Shown here: positions 1 to 11,330 of the stretch, one piece after another | Numbering within the stretch: position 1 is the first letter of the stretch | Layout: each line of letters starts with the position of its first letter | DNA from: Hydrangea macrophylla | Taxonomy: Eukaryota; Streptophyta; Magnoliopsida; Cornales; Hydrangeaceae | Direction: 5' to 3' | DNA length: 64,000 nt | NCBI GenBank assembly: GCA_033977485.1 | Contig: CM066987.1 | Span: forward strand, 73,001,588 to 73,065,587 | Notes under the pieces: generated by a model | Seen by the model: only the letters and a program-made list of their open reading frames with translations | The model's database searches: none | Told to the model about the DNA's origin: nothing | Position numbers and translations under genes: made by a program

Positions 1-222
1 GAAAGGTAAGACTCCATGGCATGTTATCCCTAAATGTGCATTGGTTTGGTTGTATATAACATTTGGAAAGAAAGGAATGCATGAAGTTTCAAATTTGAAG
101 TGAAGACCAAGGAAAGATTTTTACAAGACATTTGTCTTCAGATATCCTTACAGATACAAGCTACTTGGAAGAACAATCCCCATCTCCCTCAGTACATTGA
201 AAGATGGACCATTACTCCCTAA
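1..222 (+). pseudogene. 3' end of LINE ORF2 (zf-RVT tail), copy L1-0
   Basis: This reads as the last ~70 codons of a plant L1 ORF2: the block MCIGLVVY, then WKERNA, then YIERW and a TAA stop at 220-222. It closely resembles the tail of L1-h near 43,900-44,118. A one-base deletion near 31-34 and a TGA at 82-84 (where the relative has Arg) break the frame, so it is dead. The element's 5' part lies left of the window. Its 3' UTR continues at 223-237 and 767-796 and resumes at 38,928 after nested insertions. Confidence 0.85.
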
Positions 223-237
223 TGGGGACATTTCCTT
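222..237. repeat. L1-a target-site duplication, left copy
   Basis: A 16-base word, atggggacatttcctt, occurs here and again at 767-782, exactly bracketing L1-a. It is 3' UTR sequence of L1-0. Confidence 0.93.
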
Positions 238-766
238 TTTTTCGGAAAAATGGTAAATATATTCCAAAAAAGGATGTACAAAAAGTACAAGGGGCATACC
301 CTAGGATAAACAATGAGCTCATTTTATGAGGACATGAAGCATAAAACAATCAAAACAACAAATCAAAACGTGCCCAACAGGCTACACAGAAAACCTAAAG
401 GTAACCAAAAGTGAAAACCATGGACAGAACGAAAATGCCCAAAGTTAATGGATGCCAACCATGGCTACATAATGTATCTAATTCCAATTACAGAGATAAC
501 GATCAATGTTAACAAGATACTTCCACTTCACCCTGATTTGTGCATTAATTTGAGAAATAATTTGCTTCAGCAGTATACTTGGAGGATTGAAAATCTTCTT
601 GAAAGTTCTGTTATTTCTCTCTTTCCATAAGCTATAGACAGCCACTCCAAGGCATATCTTGGGGAGCACCTGTTGGATTGATTTCCTTCTAAATCTTTGA
701 GCCATCCACTCCAATGTAGCAATCCAGCTTTGACTTTGCCAATTTATGCCACACCTTGTCATTAAC
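238..766 (-). mobile_element. L1-a, 5'-truncated minus-strand LINE (529 bp)
   Basis: On the minus strand this copy holds only the last ~96 codons of ORF2 and the 3' UTR, ending in the family terminus TTTTCCGAAA and a poly-A (T run at 238-242). Perfect 16-bp TSDs at 222-237 and 767-782 define both ends. The strong 5' truncation is the usual product of incomplete target-primed reverse transcription. Confidence 0.93.
478..766 (-). CDS. ORF2 C-terminal fragment (zf-RVT tail) of L1-a
   Basis: About 95 codons remain open to the stop at 478-480. Visible landmarks are the ICLGVAVY block, then WKERNNRTF, then a run ending CNWN. These belong to the region following reverse transcriptase in plant L1 ORF2. 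There is no start codon within the element (the nearest ATG, at 766-768, lies in the flank), so this is a remnant and not an expressed gene. Confidence 0.8.
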
Positions 767-782
767 ATGGGGACATTTCCTT
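767..782. repeat. L1-a target-site duplication, right copy
   Basis: Identical to 222-237. It is followed by 14 bases of L1-0 3' UTR before L1-b begins. Confidence 0.93.
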
Positions 783-993
783 GGTCCTCTCATTTTTTTT
801 TTTCGAAAAATGGTAAATAGATTCCAAAAAAGGATGTACAAAAGTACAAGGGGCACACTCCAGGATATACAGATAGAAGCAGGGCTCTGAAAAGGAACAT
901 GTAGCAAAGAAAGCTACCAATCAAGGGAGATTAACCCCAAAACAGCCAAAAATAAATCAATACAAAACAATTGCCATCAACAAAAGAATGACA

Positions 994-2344
994 TTAAAGC
1001 CAATTACAAAGAATGGAATTAAGATTACTACGGTGCTTCCAGTTAACCCTTATGAGGTCATGGATTTGAGATATTAAGCTCTTGAGGATAATCTCTTTGG
1101 GACAAAAATTGTGTTTGAAGGATCTATTGTTCCGCTCTTTCCATAATCCATAAACAGTAACTCCCAAGCAAAGTTTGGGGATTTGATGAAGTATCGTCTT
1201 TCCTTTGAGGTGTTGAGCCATCCAAATCAAAGTGTCATTCCAACCTTGACCATTCCAAGTCAAGCCACACCTATGCATAATATCCTACCAAATACCACAA
1301 GAGTAAGAGCAAGAAAAAAACAAGTGATTATGTGTTTCCATCTGAGAGTGGCAGAAAACACAAGCCAGGGGGCCACGGGTGAAAGAAGAAATCCTATCAT
1401 GGGTAGACAATCTGTTATGAGCTGCTAACCAAAGAATTATACTCGACCTAGGAGTACCTCGTTTAAACCACACACTGTCATACCAAGGAACCTTGGGGTG
1501 ATGGTACCTTAAATGATCCCAAATAAAGGAAAATTTAAATTTACCAGATGGAGTGACCTGCCAACTAACTTTGTCCTGAAGAAAAGAGGGTTTATAGAGG
1601 TTGGTGAACATAGTTCTAACTTCATCCAGATCAATGGAGTGAGAGCTAGGCCAATCCCATTCCAAACCCCTAATAATGGTACTAACTTTAGCATTAATGT
1701 TAATGGCCGCATCATAAACAATCCTGACTGTATATTTATCCAACAAAGGCCCAACAGGGAGCCAATTATCAAACCAGAGAGAAGTGTTCTCACCATTCCC
1801 AATTCTATGAATAAGCAAAGGTTTAGCAATATATCGAAGTTTTAATAATTTTCGCCAATACCAAGAGCATTGGGAAGGAGTTTTAACCTACCAGAAACTT
1901 TTGTTTTTAAGCATATGCAGGTGGATCCAATTTTTCCATAGAGAGGTATTGGAAGGATCAAGAATACTTCCAATATGTTTAAGGTTCAAAATGGTGTTAG
2001 TTAAGTTGATATCCTTGAACCCCAAACCTCCTTCTTTCTTGGATCTACAAATTGTATCCCAAGCTATTTTTGCACCATGTTTAATTTCAATGTTACCAGC
2101 CCATAAGAATCTAGCCATAAATTGAGTCACTTGTTTGAGAACTCCTTTGGGAAGAATAAACATGCCAGACCAAAAAAGTTGAATACCTGTCAAAACAGAA
2201 TTAATCAATTGAGCTCTTCCAGCATAAGACAGAAATTTAGACTTCCAAGAATTAATTCTAGCACAAAATTTGCTAACCAACACTTCACAATCTTGTTTTT
2301 TGAGCTTAGAAGTAATAAGGGGCACCCCAAGGTACCTGACAGGT
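994..2344 (-). pseudogene. L1-b ORF2, RT C-terminus and zf-RVT domain
   Basis: Read leftwards from 2,344 this holds the RT thumb region (GVPLITSKLKK, then FLSYAGRAQL, then SGMFILPKGVL), the SQCSWYW block and the zf-RVT domain with its CVFC...H-x-H knuckle, ending at a stop at 994-996. A TAG directly after the codons for KSFW (about 1,888-1,890) separates the RT from the zf-RVT part, and another break lies near 1,282. It continues the RT at 11,677-13,871. The split is made by L1-c, whose 16-bp TSD is at 2,329-2,344 and 11,661-11,676. Confidence 0.88.
2329..2344. repeat. L1-c target-site duplication, left copy
   Basis: The word aaggtacctgacaggt occurs here and at 11,661-11,676. The first two A of the right copy merge with the poly-A of L1-c. 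It is L1-b coding sequence. Confidence 0.92.
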
Positions 2345-3955
2345 TTTCTTTAAGGAAACATGGGAAATCACAGGGCCTTCCGTTCTTGCAGCTATTAGAG
2401 AATTTTTTACTTCTGGAGAGATTCTTATTGAATCTAATGCGACTCTTTTAGCCTTGATTCCCAAAGTGCCAAATCCTTCAACCATGGGGGAATTTAGACC
2501 AATTTCTTGTTGCAATACCATATACAAATGCATTTCTAAAATTATTGCTCAGAGGATTCAAAAAGTCCTCCCTAGCCTTGTTGGTTAATCGCAATCTGCT
2601 TTTGTTAAAGGTAGAAAGATCAGTGATAATATTTTGCTTGCTCAAGATCTCATGAAAGATTATCATTCTACTAATGGGCCTCCCAGAGCCACAGCTAAAA
2701 TTGATTTAATGAAGGCCTACGACACTGTTAGTTGGGTGTTTTTATTTGACCTCCTTGAGACCCTGGGATTTCTCCCAAAATGATCAAGTGGATCAAAGCC
2801 TGTGTGATGTCCCCAAAATACTCTATTAATTTTAATGGCGAGTCTGTTGGGTATTTTGAGGGGGCCAGAGGTCTAAGACAAGGAGATCCTATGTCTCCTT
2901 ATCTTTTTGTCCTCATTATGGAAACTCTTAGTCAATTGCTTTCTTATAATATTTCCAAAGCTGAGAGTTTTAAATTTCATTGGAGGTGTGACAAACCTAA
3001 AATATCCCACTTATGTTTTGCGGATGACTTGATGATCTTGTTCCATGGAGATGTCATATCTGCCAAGCTTATTAAGGCCACTCTGAACCAATTCTCTGAA
3101 TTCACTGGGTTGAAAGGTAATAATGCTAAAAGTTGTCTGTTTGTTGCTAGTACTGAGACAGATGTGGCAGAGGCTATTAGGGAAACATTCCAGTTCTCTA
3201 TGGGTGCCTTCCCAATTAAATACTTGGGAGTTCCCCTAATTACTACTAGGATGAAAAAGAATGATTGTAATGAACTTCTTAAGAAAATCACTAATAGAAT
3301 ACAGTCTTGGACTTCTAGATTTTTATCCTATGCTGGTAGGACCCAATTGATAAACTCAGTCATTATGGGCATACACAACTACTGGACTGGCATGTTTATT
3401 ATCCCAAAAGGTCTTCTTAAAGATGTCGAGAAAATCTTGAGAAGATTCTTATGGTCTGGTGGTATTAAAAATTCTTATGGTTCTAAAGTCTCTTGGGACA
3501 TTGTCTGTTTACCAAAAAATGAAGGTGGCTTGGGCATTAAACCTTTAGTGGAAATGAATTCTATTCTTAACCTCAAACACATTTGGAATCTCCTATCCAC
3601 CTCCAACAACTCTAATTGGAAGAGATGGATACAAACTTATATGTTAAAGGGTCAAAGCTTTTGGTATGTTAAACCTCCCTCACACTGTTCCTGGTATTGG
3701 AGGAAACTCTTGAAACTTAGAGCCACTGCTATTTCCTTGGTGCACTATAACATCGGCAATGGGTCTCTGGCATGACCCTTGGCTACCATGTGGCTCTCTT
3801 TTTGCTAAGTATGGGTAAAGGGTCATTTATGATTCTGCTATTCCTACTAACTCTAAAGTGCAGGTTATTGTTCAAGGCAACGAGTGGAATTGGCCAATTG
3901 CATCCTCTTGGGATTTAATTGAAATAAAAAATGAAACCTTGTTAACTCCCAATCC
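2345..3955 (+). pseudogene. L1-c ORF2 reverse transcriptase, interrupted by an LTR
   Basis: This encodes most of an L1-type RT: the FRPISCCNTIYKC block, KGRKISDN, the LRQGDP motif, the catalytic FADD at 3,017-3,028, then LGVPLIT and SYAGRTQL. In-frame breaks include a TAA near 2,587-2,589 (the Asp/Asn-Gln site in relatives), a TGA at about 2,781, a frameshift near 3,760, and a stop before the C-terminal piece at 3,858. Reading ends at the gypsy insertion; the zf-RVT continuation is at 10,731. Confidence 0.9.
3951..3955. repeat. Gypsy A1 5-bp TSD (aatcc), first of three copies
   Basis: The word aatcc abuts the TG end of the LTR here and the CA end at both 4,592-4,596 and 10,731-10,735. Three copies instead of two is the signature left by the duplication of the 3' flank. 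Confidence 0.85.
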
Positions 3956-4591
3956 TGATGAGAACATGGCGGCTAGCACAAGGTGGAATGCGGACCCGAA
4001 CCACGTGCCAATTGGTCCGGTTACAAGGGCGCGAGCAAAGCGGTTCAAGGACAATCTCAATGGGCTGGTTCAACAAATTTGGGTTGAGACTAATCTGAGT
4101 GGCCCAAAGGAGGATACTAGTGATCCACAAGGCTGGGTGTCCATGATTCAAGCTCTAGAATAAATTATAGGCTTGCATGCCAACTTAGGGATTTTTTTTA
4201 TATTCATTAGTTTCCTTTTATTTTAGTTTTGGGATGAATTATATTGGACCATAATATTTCGTAGGCTTAAAAGGGCCCAACTTTAAGCCTCAGCTATTTA
4301 AACAGTTTTAGGGTTTGTAATATTCAGTTTTGATCATTAATAATATTGTGAGAGTTTTCTCTTTGGTTCTTTGAAGAACTATTCGAACTTATCAGATTTA
4401 CTCTGTGGCGTTCATACCTGGACTTATCAATCGAGTTTTCCATCCTTGATTGTGGCGTCTTCATCCTTTATACCAAGGTTCGCATCTGTTATAGGTGTTG
4501 GGTCGCGGTTTCCATTGAATCTGACAGTAGAACGGTCCGAGACATTAATCGTGTTACGGGTTTCGTCACATTATTGGCGGGGTTCGTATCA
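3956..4591 (+). mobile_element. Solo LTR of gypsy family A (636 bp), A1
   Basis: A complete LTR, TG...CA, with TSD aatcc on both sides and LINE sequence resuming directly after. By eye it is identical to the LTR at 10,095-10,730. Its first ~208 bp encode the tail of the family-A polyprotein (VTRARAKRF motif, stop TAA at 4,161-4,163), because in this family the pol ORF runs into the LTR. There is no PBS or internal region attached, so it is a solo LTR and not the intact 5' LTR of A1. Confidence 0.92.
4295..4302 (+). promoter_or_regulatory. Candidate TATA box of family-A LTR
   Basis: TATTTAAA within the LTR, downstream of the ORF tail and about 290 bp from the LTR end. Equivalent sites are at 10,434-10,441 and, with one change (TATTTAAT), in the A2 LTRs. 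It is the only TATA-like word in a promoter-like position. Promoter activity is inferred. Confidence 0.45.
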
Positions 4592-5191
4592 AATCCTTCC
4601 AATACTAATGATGTGGTGATTTGGAAACCTTCCCCGAATGGATCCTTTGTTTCCTCTCACACTTGGAAGTTTCTTAGAGAGGCCCACCCTAAGGTTCCTT
4701 GGGCACATTTGGTTTGGTTCCCTGGAAGTATACCTAGACATAGTTTCATCGTCTGGGCTGCTTCTCATCAGAAACTTCCTACTCAAGATAGGATATGGAC
4801 CTTCACTCAAGGGCCCCTAGCTTGTGTTTTATGTAACAAAGACATGGACTCTCATGACCATCTTTTTTTTACTTGTGATTTTTCCTTTTATATTTGGCAG
4901 GTGGTCATGAGCAGGTTCAATCTGACTGGATGCCCCACTGACTGGAGATCCATCATACATTGGGTTGCAAACAAATGGAAATCTAAAAAGCCCAAACATA
5001 TCATGCCACGGATGTGCGTCGGTATTATGGTCTACACCATATGGCGAGAAAGGAATGCTCACATATTCCAACATCTGAGCAAACCTAGAGACAGAATCAT
5101 CAAGGACATTATATATAGCATTCGTGATCAAATTCAGGTTCGGTGGCACAAGGATCCGAAAATCCAAGACTACTTATCCATATGGACCTGA
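4592..5191 (+). CDS. L1-c ORF2 zf-RVT domain, duplicated copy
   Basis: Open from the LTR junction to TGA at 5,189-5,191, about 200 codons. The WKPSPNGSF block is followed by HPKVPWAHLVWFPGSIPR, the CVLC...H-x-H cluster and the tail MCVGIMVY, then WRERNA. Joined in frame to the LTR upstream it gives a spurious start. It is identical in protein to the copy at 10,731-11,330. Confidence 0.85.
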   Translation, partial: NPSNTNDVVIWKPSPNGSFVSSHTWKFLREAHPKVPWAHLVWFPGSIPRHSFIVWAASHQKLPTQDRIWTFTQGPLACVLCNKDMDSHDHLFFTCDFSFYIWQVVMSRFNLTGCPTDWRSIIHWVANKWKSKKPKHIMPRMCVGIMVYTIWRERNAHIFQHLSKPRDRIIKDIIYSIRDQIQVRWHKDPKIQDYLSIWT

Positions 5192-5334
5192 TGCTTCCTG
5201 TGTAATATTTCGGTTGTTTCGGTTGACACAGTTGTTAATTGTTTAGTGTAGGGTTTTGATTGTCTTCCCAACTTTCTGTGAGTTTTTTATGTTTGAGTAC
5301 TTGGTTGCTTTTGCTTTGCTTTTGCTTGTACTCA
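4592..5334 (+). repeat. Duplicated L1-c segment (copy of 10,731-11,473)
   Basis: This 743-bp stretch repeats 10,731-11,473; I see only two differences (an A/G near 5,240 and another near 5,273). It holds zf-RVT coding DNA and the start of the 3' UTR, then stops abruptly at 5,334 where gypsy A1 internal sequence begins. The three bases tca at 5,332-5,334 are shared by both partners, a microhomology join. Confidence 0.92.
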
Positions 5335-5528
5335 TAAGAACCGAGTGAGAATTACTACGAGTGGAAAAAGGCAAGAGTGGTGAGCACATAAGAGGGTAAA
5401 AGCCAAATTGATTTTCAGTTTAAACACGAGTGAACTTGAGTGATACATCCTAGTTGAGTGAAACACGTGAGCGAGAGTTGTGAGGTCCTGTATATTTTTT
5501 TTATCTAATCTTTGTTTTGCAGCGAAAT

Positions 5529-8500
5529 ATGGCCCATAAAGACGAAATTAATGCCGGGGAGGTTTCGGGAGCGACTGATCAGAAACTACTATTGGAGGCA
5601 TTAATGGGTGAAATGAGGAGGGTATTGAGGACAGAGATGGAACAAGTTCATGAACGGATAGATAGAGTAGAGAATGCACGTGTGGAGCAGCCACAAAACA
5701 ATGCTCCTCATGGACGTAGAAGAGAGAGAGTTCAACCGAGGGGAGTGAGAGTTGAAGAAGAGGAGTATTTTTGGGGAGACTTTGACGAAGAAAATGATCA
5801 GGAGTCAATAGATAATCATAGGAGATATGGTGGTCGGGGTAGAGAAGTTAGGTTTAGAGAAGCTAGGAACCGGGAAGATAATAATTTGGGTAGTATTAAG
5901 ATGAAGATTCCTTCGTTTCAAGGGAAGAATGATCCGGAAGCCTATCTAGAATGGGAGAAGAGGTAGAATTAGTATTTGATTGCCACCATTACTCTGAGGC
6001 TAAGAAGGTAAAACTTGCTGCCATTGAATTTTCTAATTATGCTATCATTTGGTGGGATCAATTGGTGTTGAATAGGAGAAGAAATAGGGAGCGTCCAATA
6101 GAGACATGGGAGGATATGAAAACTGTGATGAGGAAGCGGTTCATTCCAAGCTATTATTACCGAGAGTTGTACAACAAGTTGCAAAGTTTGAGGCAAGGTA
6201 ATCGGAGTGTGGAAGAATATTATAAGGAGATGGAAGTTGCTATGATTCGAGCGAATGTAGAGGAAGATCGAGAGGCTACAATGGCTAGATTCTTAGTTGG
6301 GTTGAATCGGGAAATTGCCAATGCAGTGGAATTGCAACACTATGTTGAGTTAGAGGATATGGTACACATGGCTATTAAAATTGAGAATCAACTCAAGAGG
6401 AGGGGCAGCAGCACACGTCCCAGCCAAAATCCAAGCCAAAATTCCAGTACATCCGCTTGGAAACCAAATAATTGGAAAAGAGATGAGAAGCAGCCTTTGG
6501 TGAAGCCAAAAACTGAGCAAAAACAAGAGGTGGCCAGCCATGGAAATCAAGGTAAATCCGATTCGTCTACTTCTCGGAACCGCGATATTAAGTGTTTTAA
6601 GTGCCAAGGTAGGGGACACATAGCTAGCCAATGTCCGAACAAGAGAGTTATGGTGTTACGAGATAATGGTGAGATTGAAACTGAAGATGAAGATGACAAC
6701 GAATCTGTGCCACCATTAGAGGATGCCGATGATGAAGAGTACGCTGCCCAAGGGGATTTGTTAGTGGCAAGGAGAGCTCTAAATATGCAGGTTAAGGAAG
6801 ATGATGAGGCACAACGGGAGAACATCTTTCATACGAGATGTCATGTCAAAGATAAGGTGTGTAGTGTGATCATAGATGGGGGGAGTTGCACTAACGTTGC
6901 TAGCACAACTTTGGTGGAGAAATTAGGGCTTCCAACAATCAAGCATCCACGACCTTATAAATTGCAATGGCTCAATGATAGTGGTGAAGTAAGGGTAACT
7001 AAACAGGTGTTAGTTTCTTTTCGTATTGGGAAATATGAAGATGAAGTTTTGAGTGATGTGGTTCCGATGCAAGCTGGACACTTGTTGTTAGGGAGGCCAT
7101 GGCAATTTGATCGACGTGTTAAGCATGATGGTTTCACAAATAAATACTCGTTCGTGCTTAATCAAAGGACAATCACCTTAGTGCCTTTGACACCGAGGCA
7201 AGTTTATGAAGATCAAGTGAGGTTGCAAAGGGAGAGTGATCAAAAGAAAGAGAGTGAACAAAAGAAAAGGAGTGAGAAAAATGAGAGAGAAAAACAAAAG
7301 AAAAATGCAGCCATTGAGGGAAAATTAGAGGGAAACCAAAAAAAGAATTTTTATGCAAAAGCGAGTGAGATCAAACGAGCGTTGTTTTCAAATCAGCCTA
7401 TGATTGTACTTTTGTACAAAGAGGCATTTTTAAACACTAACCAAATTGACTCATCTTTGCCTAGTTCTGTTGTTTCTCTTTTGCAGGAGTTTGGTGATAT
7501 CTTTCCCGAGGAGGTTCCACATGGTTTACCCCTATTCGAGGGATTGAACATCAAATTGATTTCGTGCCCGGTGCTACCATTCCAAACCGACCAGCCTATA
7601 GAAGCAATCCTGAGGAGACAAAGGAGCTGCAAAAGCAGGTTAGTGAGTTGATGGAAAAGGGGTACGTAAGAGAAAGTATGAGTCCATGCGCCGTTCCGGT
7701 GATTTTGGTTCCTAAGAAGGATGGGACGTGGAGAATGTGCGTTGATTGCCGAGCCGTCAACAACATAACGGTAAAGTATCGACATCCTATTCCTCGCTTA
7801 GATGATATGTTAGATGAGTTGCATGGTTCTTGTATATTTTCTAAGATTGATTTGAAAAGTGGGTATCATCAAATTAGAATGAAAGAAGGTGATGAATGGA
7901 AAACTGCATTTAAAACAAAATATGGTTTGTATGAATGGTTAGTTATGCCTTTTGGATTAACTAATGCTCCTAGTACTTTTATGAGATTGATGAACCATGT
8001 TTTACGTGCTTTCATTGGAAAATTTGTAGTTGTTTATTTTGATGATATCCTGATTTATAGCAAAAACTTGGAAGAGCATTTGAAGCATTTAAAACTTGTG
8101 TTAGATGTGCTTAGAAAAGAAAAGTTGTTTGCTAACCTAAAGAAGTGCACTTTTTGCACCAATAAGCTTGTGTTTCTTGGTTTTGTTGTGTGTGCACAAG
8201 GAATACAGGTTGATGAAGAAAAGATTCGTGCTATCCAAGAATGGCCAAGCCCATCTAGTGTAAGTAATGGTTGAAGTTTTCATGGACTTGCTAGTTTTTA
8301 CAAGAGGTTCGTGAAAGACTTCAGTAATATAGCTGCACCGATAACCGAAGTCATCAAGAAAAATGTTGGGTTCAAATGGGGGGAAGAGCAAGAGAAGGCA
8401 TTTCAATTACTCAAGGAGAAGTTAACTCATGCACCTTTACTTGCTTTACCTAACTTTACAAAAACTTTTGAAATTGAATGTGATGCTTCAGGTTTAGGTA

Positions 8501-10302
8501 TTGGCGCCGTGCTTATGCAAGAAGGAAGACCGATTGCATACTTTAGTGAGAAGTTAAGTGGGGCTGCCTTAAACTATCCCACGTATGACAAAGAGATGTA
8601 TGCATTGGTTCGAGCTTTGGAGACATGGCAGCATTACTTGTGGCCTAAAGAGTTCGTGATTCACACCGATCATGAGTCTTTAAAGCACCTTAAAGTCCAA
8701 CACAAGCTGAACAAGAGACATGCACGATGGGTTGAATTCATTGAGACGTTTCCATACGTCATTCGATATAAACAAGGTAAGGAGAACATCGTTGCCGATG
8801 CACTTTCTCGAAGGTACATTCTAATCTCTACTCTTGATGCTAAGATTCTTGGTTTTGAGCATATTAAGGAATTGTATCCTTTAGATCTCGATTTTAGTGA
8901 AGAATTTGAATCTTGTGAAAAAATAGCCCATAATAAATTCTATAGGCATGAGGGGTTTTTATTTCGAGAAAATAAATTGTGCATTCCAACTTGTTCAGTG
9001 AGAGAGTTGCTTGTGCGAGAGTCACATGGGGGAGGGTTAATGGGACATTTTGGGGTAGTAAAAACATTAGCCGTTTTACAAGAACACTTCTATTGGCCAC
9101 GCATGAAACAAGATGTTGAGAGAATTTGTGGTAGATGTGTCACATGTAGGCGAGCGAAATCTAGAGTACAACCCCATGGCTTATACACACCTCTTCCAAT
9201 TCCTAGTGAACCATGGATTGATATTTCAATGGATTTTGTGTTAGGTTTACCTAGGACTAAACACGGTCGAGACTCAATTTTTGTGGTTGTGGATAGATTT
9301 TCCAAGATGGCACATTTTATTCCATGTCACAAAACTGATGATGCTTCACATGTTGCTAATTTGTTCTTTAAGGAGATTGTGAGATTACATGGTATGCCTA
9401 GAACCATTGTTTCGGATAAAGATGCTAAATTCTTGAGTTACTTTTGGAAGACCTTGTGGTGTAAGTTGGGGACTAAGTTATTATTTTCTACTACTTGTCA
9501 TCCACAAACTGATGGTCAAACTGAAGTAGTAAATAGGACTTTATCTACTTTGTTAATGGCTATTATTAAAAAGAACATCAAAACATGGGAAGAATGTTTA
9601 CCACATGTTGAGTTTGCTTATAATCGTACTATCCATTCTGCTACTAAATTTTCACCCTTTGAAATTGTGTATGGTTTTAATCCTTTAACTCCTTTGGATA
9701 TATCTCCTTTACCTGTGACTGAGCGTGTTAATTTAGATGGAAAAAAGAAAGCAGATTTTGTTAAGCAGATTCATGAGAAAGCAAGGCTCAATATTGAGCG
9801 AAGAACGGAGCAATATGCAACGCAAGCTAACAAAGGGCGACGCAATATCATCTTTGAACCTGGAGATTGGGTTTGGGTACACATGCGAAAAGAAAGATTT
9901 CCAGCACAAAGGCGTTCTAAATTGCTTCCCCGAGGCGATGGTCCTTTTCAAGTTCTTGAGCGCATCAATGACAATGCCTACAAGCTAGAGTTGCCTGGTG
10001 AGTATAATGTTAGTACTACTTTTAATGTTGCTGATTTATCTCCTTTTGATGTCGGTGATGATTTGAGGACAAATCCTTTTCAAGAGGAGGGGAATGATGA
10101 GAACATGGCGGCTAGCACAAGGTGGAATGCGGACCCGAACCACGTGCCAATTGGTCCGGTTACAAGGGCGCGAGCAAAGCGGTTCAAGGACAATCTCAAT
10201 GGGCTGGTTCAACAAATTTGGGTTGAGACTAATCTGAGTGGCCCAAAGGAGGATACTAGTGATCCACAAGGCTGGGTGTCCATGATTCAAGCTCTAGAAT
10301 AA
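5529..10302 (+). pseudogene. Gypsy A1 gag-pol polyprotein (CRM-like), broken
   Basis: Order of domains: acidic/arginine-rich Gag N-terminus, retrotransposon Gag domain (about 5,900-6,380), CCHC knuckle (CFKCQGRGHIASQC, about 6,594-6,635), protease with IIDGG, RT with YFDD at 8,035-8,046, RNase H (IECDASGLG), integrase with H-H-C-C and D-D-E, then the VTRARAKRF tail inside the LTR. Start ATG 5,529 follows a TTTGCAG acceptor-like site. Versus A2, one base is lost near 5,960 and one near 7,530 (frameshifts), and a TGA at 8,272-8,274 falls between RT and RNase H. Integrase and RNase H are open from there to 10,302. Confidence 0.93.
10082..10094 (+). other. Polypurine tract of gypsy A1
   Basis: The purine run aagaggaggggaa lies immediately before the 3' LTR and would prime plus-strand cDNA. 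It is also coding: it specifies the QEEGN residues of the polyprotein, since the ORF crosses into the LTR. Confidence 0.85.
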
Positions 10303-10730
10303 ATTATAGGCTTGCATGCCAACTTAGGGATTTTTTTTATATTCATTAGTTTCCTTTTATTTTAGTTTTGGGATGAATTATATTGGACCATAATATTTCG
10401 TAGGCTTAAAAGGGCCCAACTTTAAGCCTCAGCTATTTAAACAGTTTTAGGGTTTGTAATATTCAGTTTTGATCATTAATAATATTGTGAGAGTTTTCTC
10501 TTTGGTTCTTTGAAGAACTATTCGAACTTATCAGATTTACTCTGTGGCGTTCATACCTGGACTTATCAATCGAGTTTTCCATCCTTGATTGTGGCGTCTT
10601 CATCCTTTATACCAAGGTTCGCATCTGTTATAGGTGTTGGGTCGCGGTTTCCATTGAATCTGACAGTAGAACGGTCCGAGACATTAATCGTGTTACGGGT
10701 TTCGTCACATTATTGGCGGGGTTCGTATCA
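10095..10730 (+). repeat. Gypsy A1 3' LTR (636 bp)
   Basis: TG...CA, same as 3,956-4,591 at every base I compared, shifted by exactly 6,139. It contains the last 68 codons of gag-pol, a TATA-like word at 10,434-10,441 and the family-A 3' terminus ggttcgtatca. TSD aatcc follows at 10,731-10,735. Confidence 0.94.
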
Positions 10731-11330
10731 AATCCTTCCAATACTAATGATGTGGTGATTTGGAAACCTTCCCCGAATGGATCCTTTGTTTCCTCTCACA
10801 CTTGGAAGTTTCTTAGAGAGGCCCACCCTAAGGTTCCTTGGGCACATTTGGTTTGGTTCCCTGGAAGTATACCTAGACATAGTTTCATCGTCTGGGCTGC
10901 TTCTCATCAGAAACTTCCTACTCAAGATAGGATATGGACCTTCACTCAAGGGCCCCTAGCTTGTGTTTTATGTAACAAAGACATGGACTCTCATGACCAT
11001 CTTTTTTTTACTTGTGATTTTTCCTTTTATATTTGGCAGGTGGTCATGAGCAGGTTCAATCTGACTGGATGCCCCACTGACTGGAGATCCATCATACATT
11101 GGGTTGCAAACAAATGGAAATCTAAAAAGCCCAAACATATCATGCCACGGATGTGCGTCGGTATTATGGTCTACACCATATGGCGAGAAAGGAATGCTCA
11201 CATATTCCAACATCTGAGCAAACCTAGAGACAGAATCATCAAGGACATTATATATAGCATTCGTGATCAAATTCAGGTTCGGTGGCACAAGGATCCGAAA
11301 ATCCAAGACTACTTATCCATATGGACCTGA
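10731..11330 (+). CDS. L1-c ORF2 zf-RVT domain, original 3' part
   Basis: Continuation of L1-c ORF2 after the gypsy insertion; about 200 open codons ending TGA at 11,328-11,330. The CVLCNKDMDSHDH cluster fits the zf-RVT zinc-binding pattern. No start codon of its own belongs to it; the frame enters from the RT half at 3,950. Confidence 0.87.
   Translation, partial: NPSNTNDVVIWKPSPNGSFVSSHTWKFLREAHPKVPWAHLVWFPGSIPRHSFIVWAASHQKLPTQDRIWTFTQGPLACVLCNKDMDSHDHLFFTCDFSFYIWQVVMSRFNLTGCPTDWRSIIHWVANKWKSKKPKHIMPRMCVGIMVYTIWRERNAHIFQHLSKPRDRIIKDIIYSIRDQIQVRWHKDPKIQDYLSIWT

Larger units (their letters stand above)
5335..10730 (+). mobile_element. Gypsy A1: 5'-deleted internal region plus 3' LTR
   Basis: Internal family-A sequence begins mid-leader at the equivalent of A2 position 15,594, so the 5' LTR, PBS and ~490 nt of leader are missing; then come gag-pol and a full 3' LTR at 10,095-10,730 followed by TSD aatcc. 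The missing 5' part is best explained by the second half of a tandem duplication whose first half later collapsed to the solo LTR at 3,956-4,591. Confidence 0.9.

Noticed and set aside
3858..4163. ORF joining LINE ORF2 to the VTRARAKRF tail
   Set aside because: Crosses the 5-bp TSD and LTR start at 3,956; fortuitous read-through.
5334..5528. A host promoter or gene upstream of A1 gag
   Set aside because: The sequence matches the leader of A2 at 15,591-15,769.
3956..10730. A mobile chimera with a LINE segment between 5' LTR and gag
   Set aside because: The LINE segment also follows the 3' LTR, with a third TSD copy, so duplication plus LTR recombination in place is simpler.
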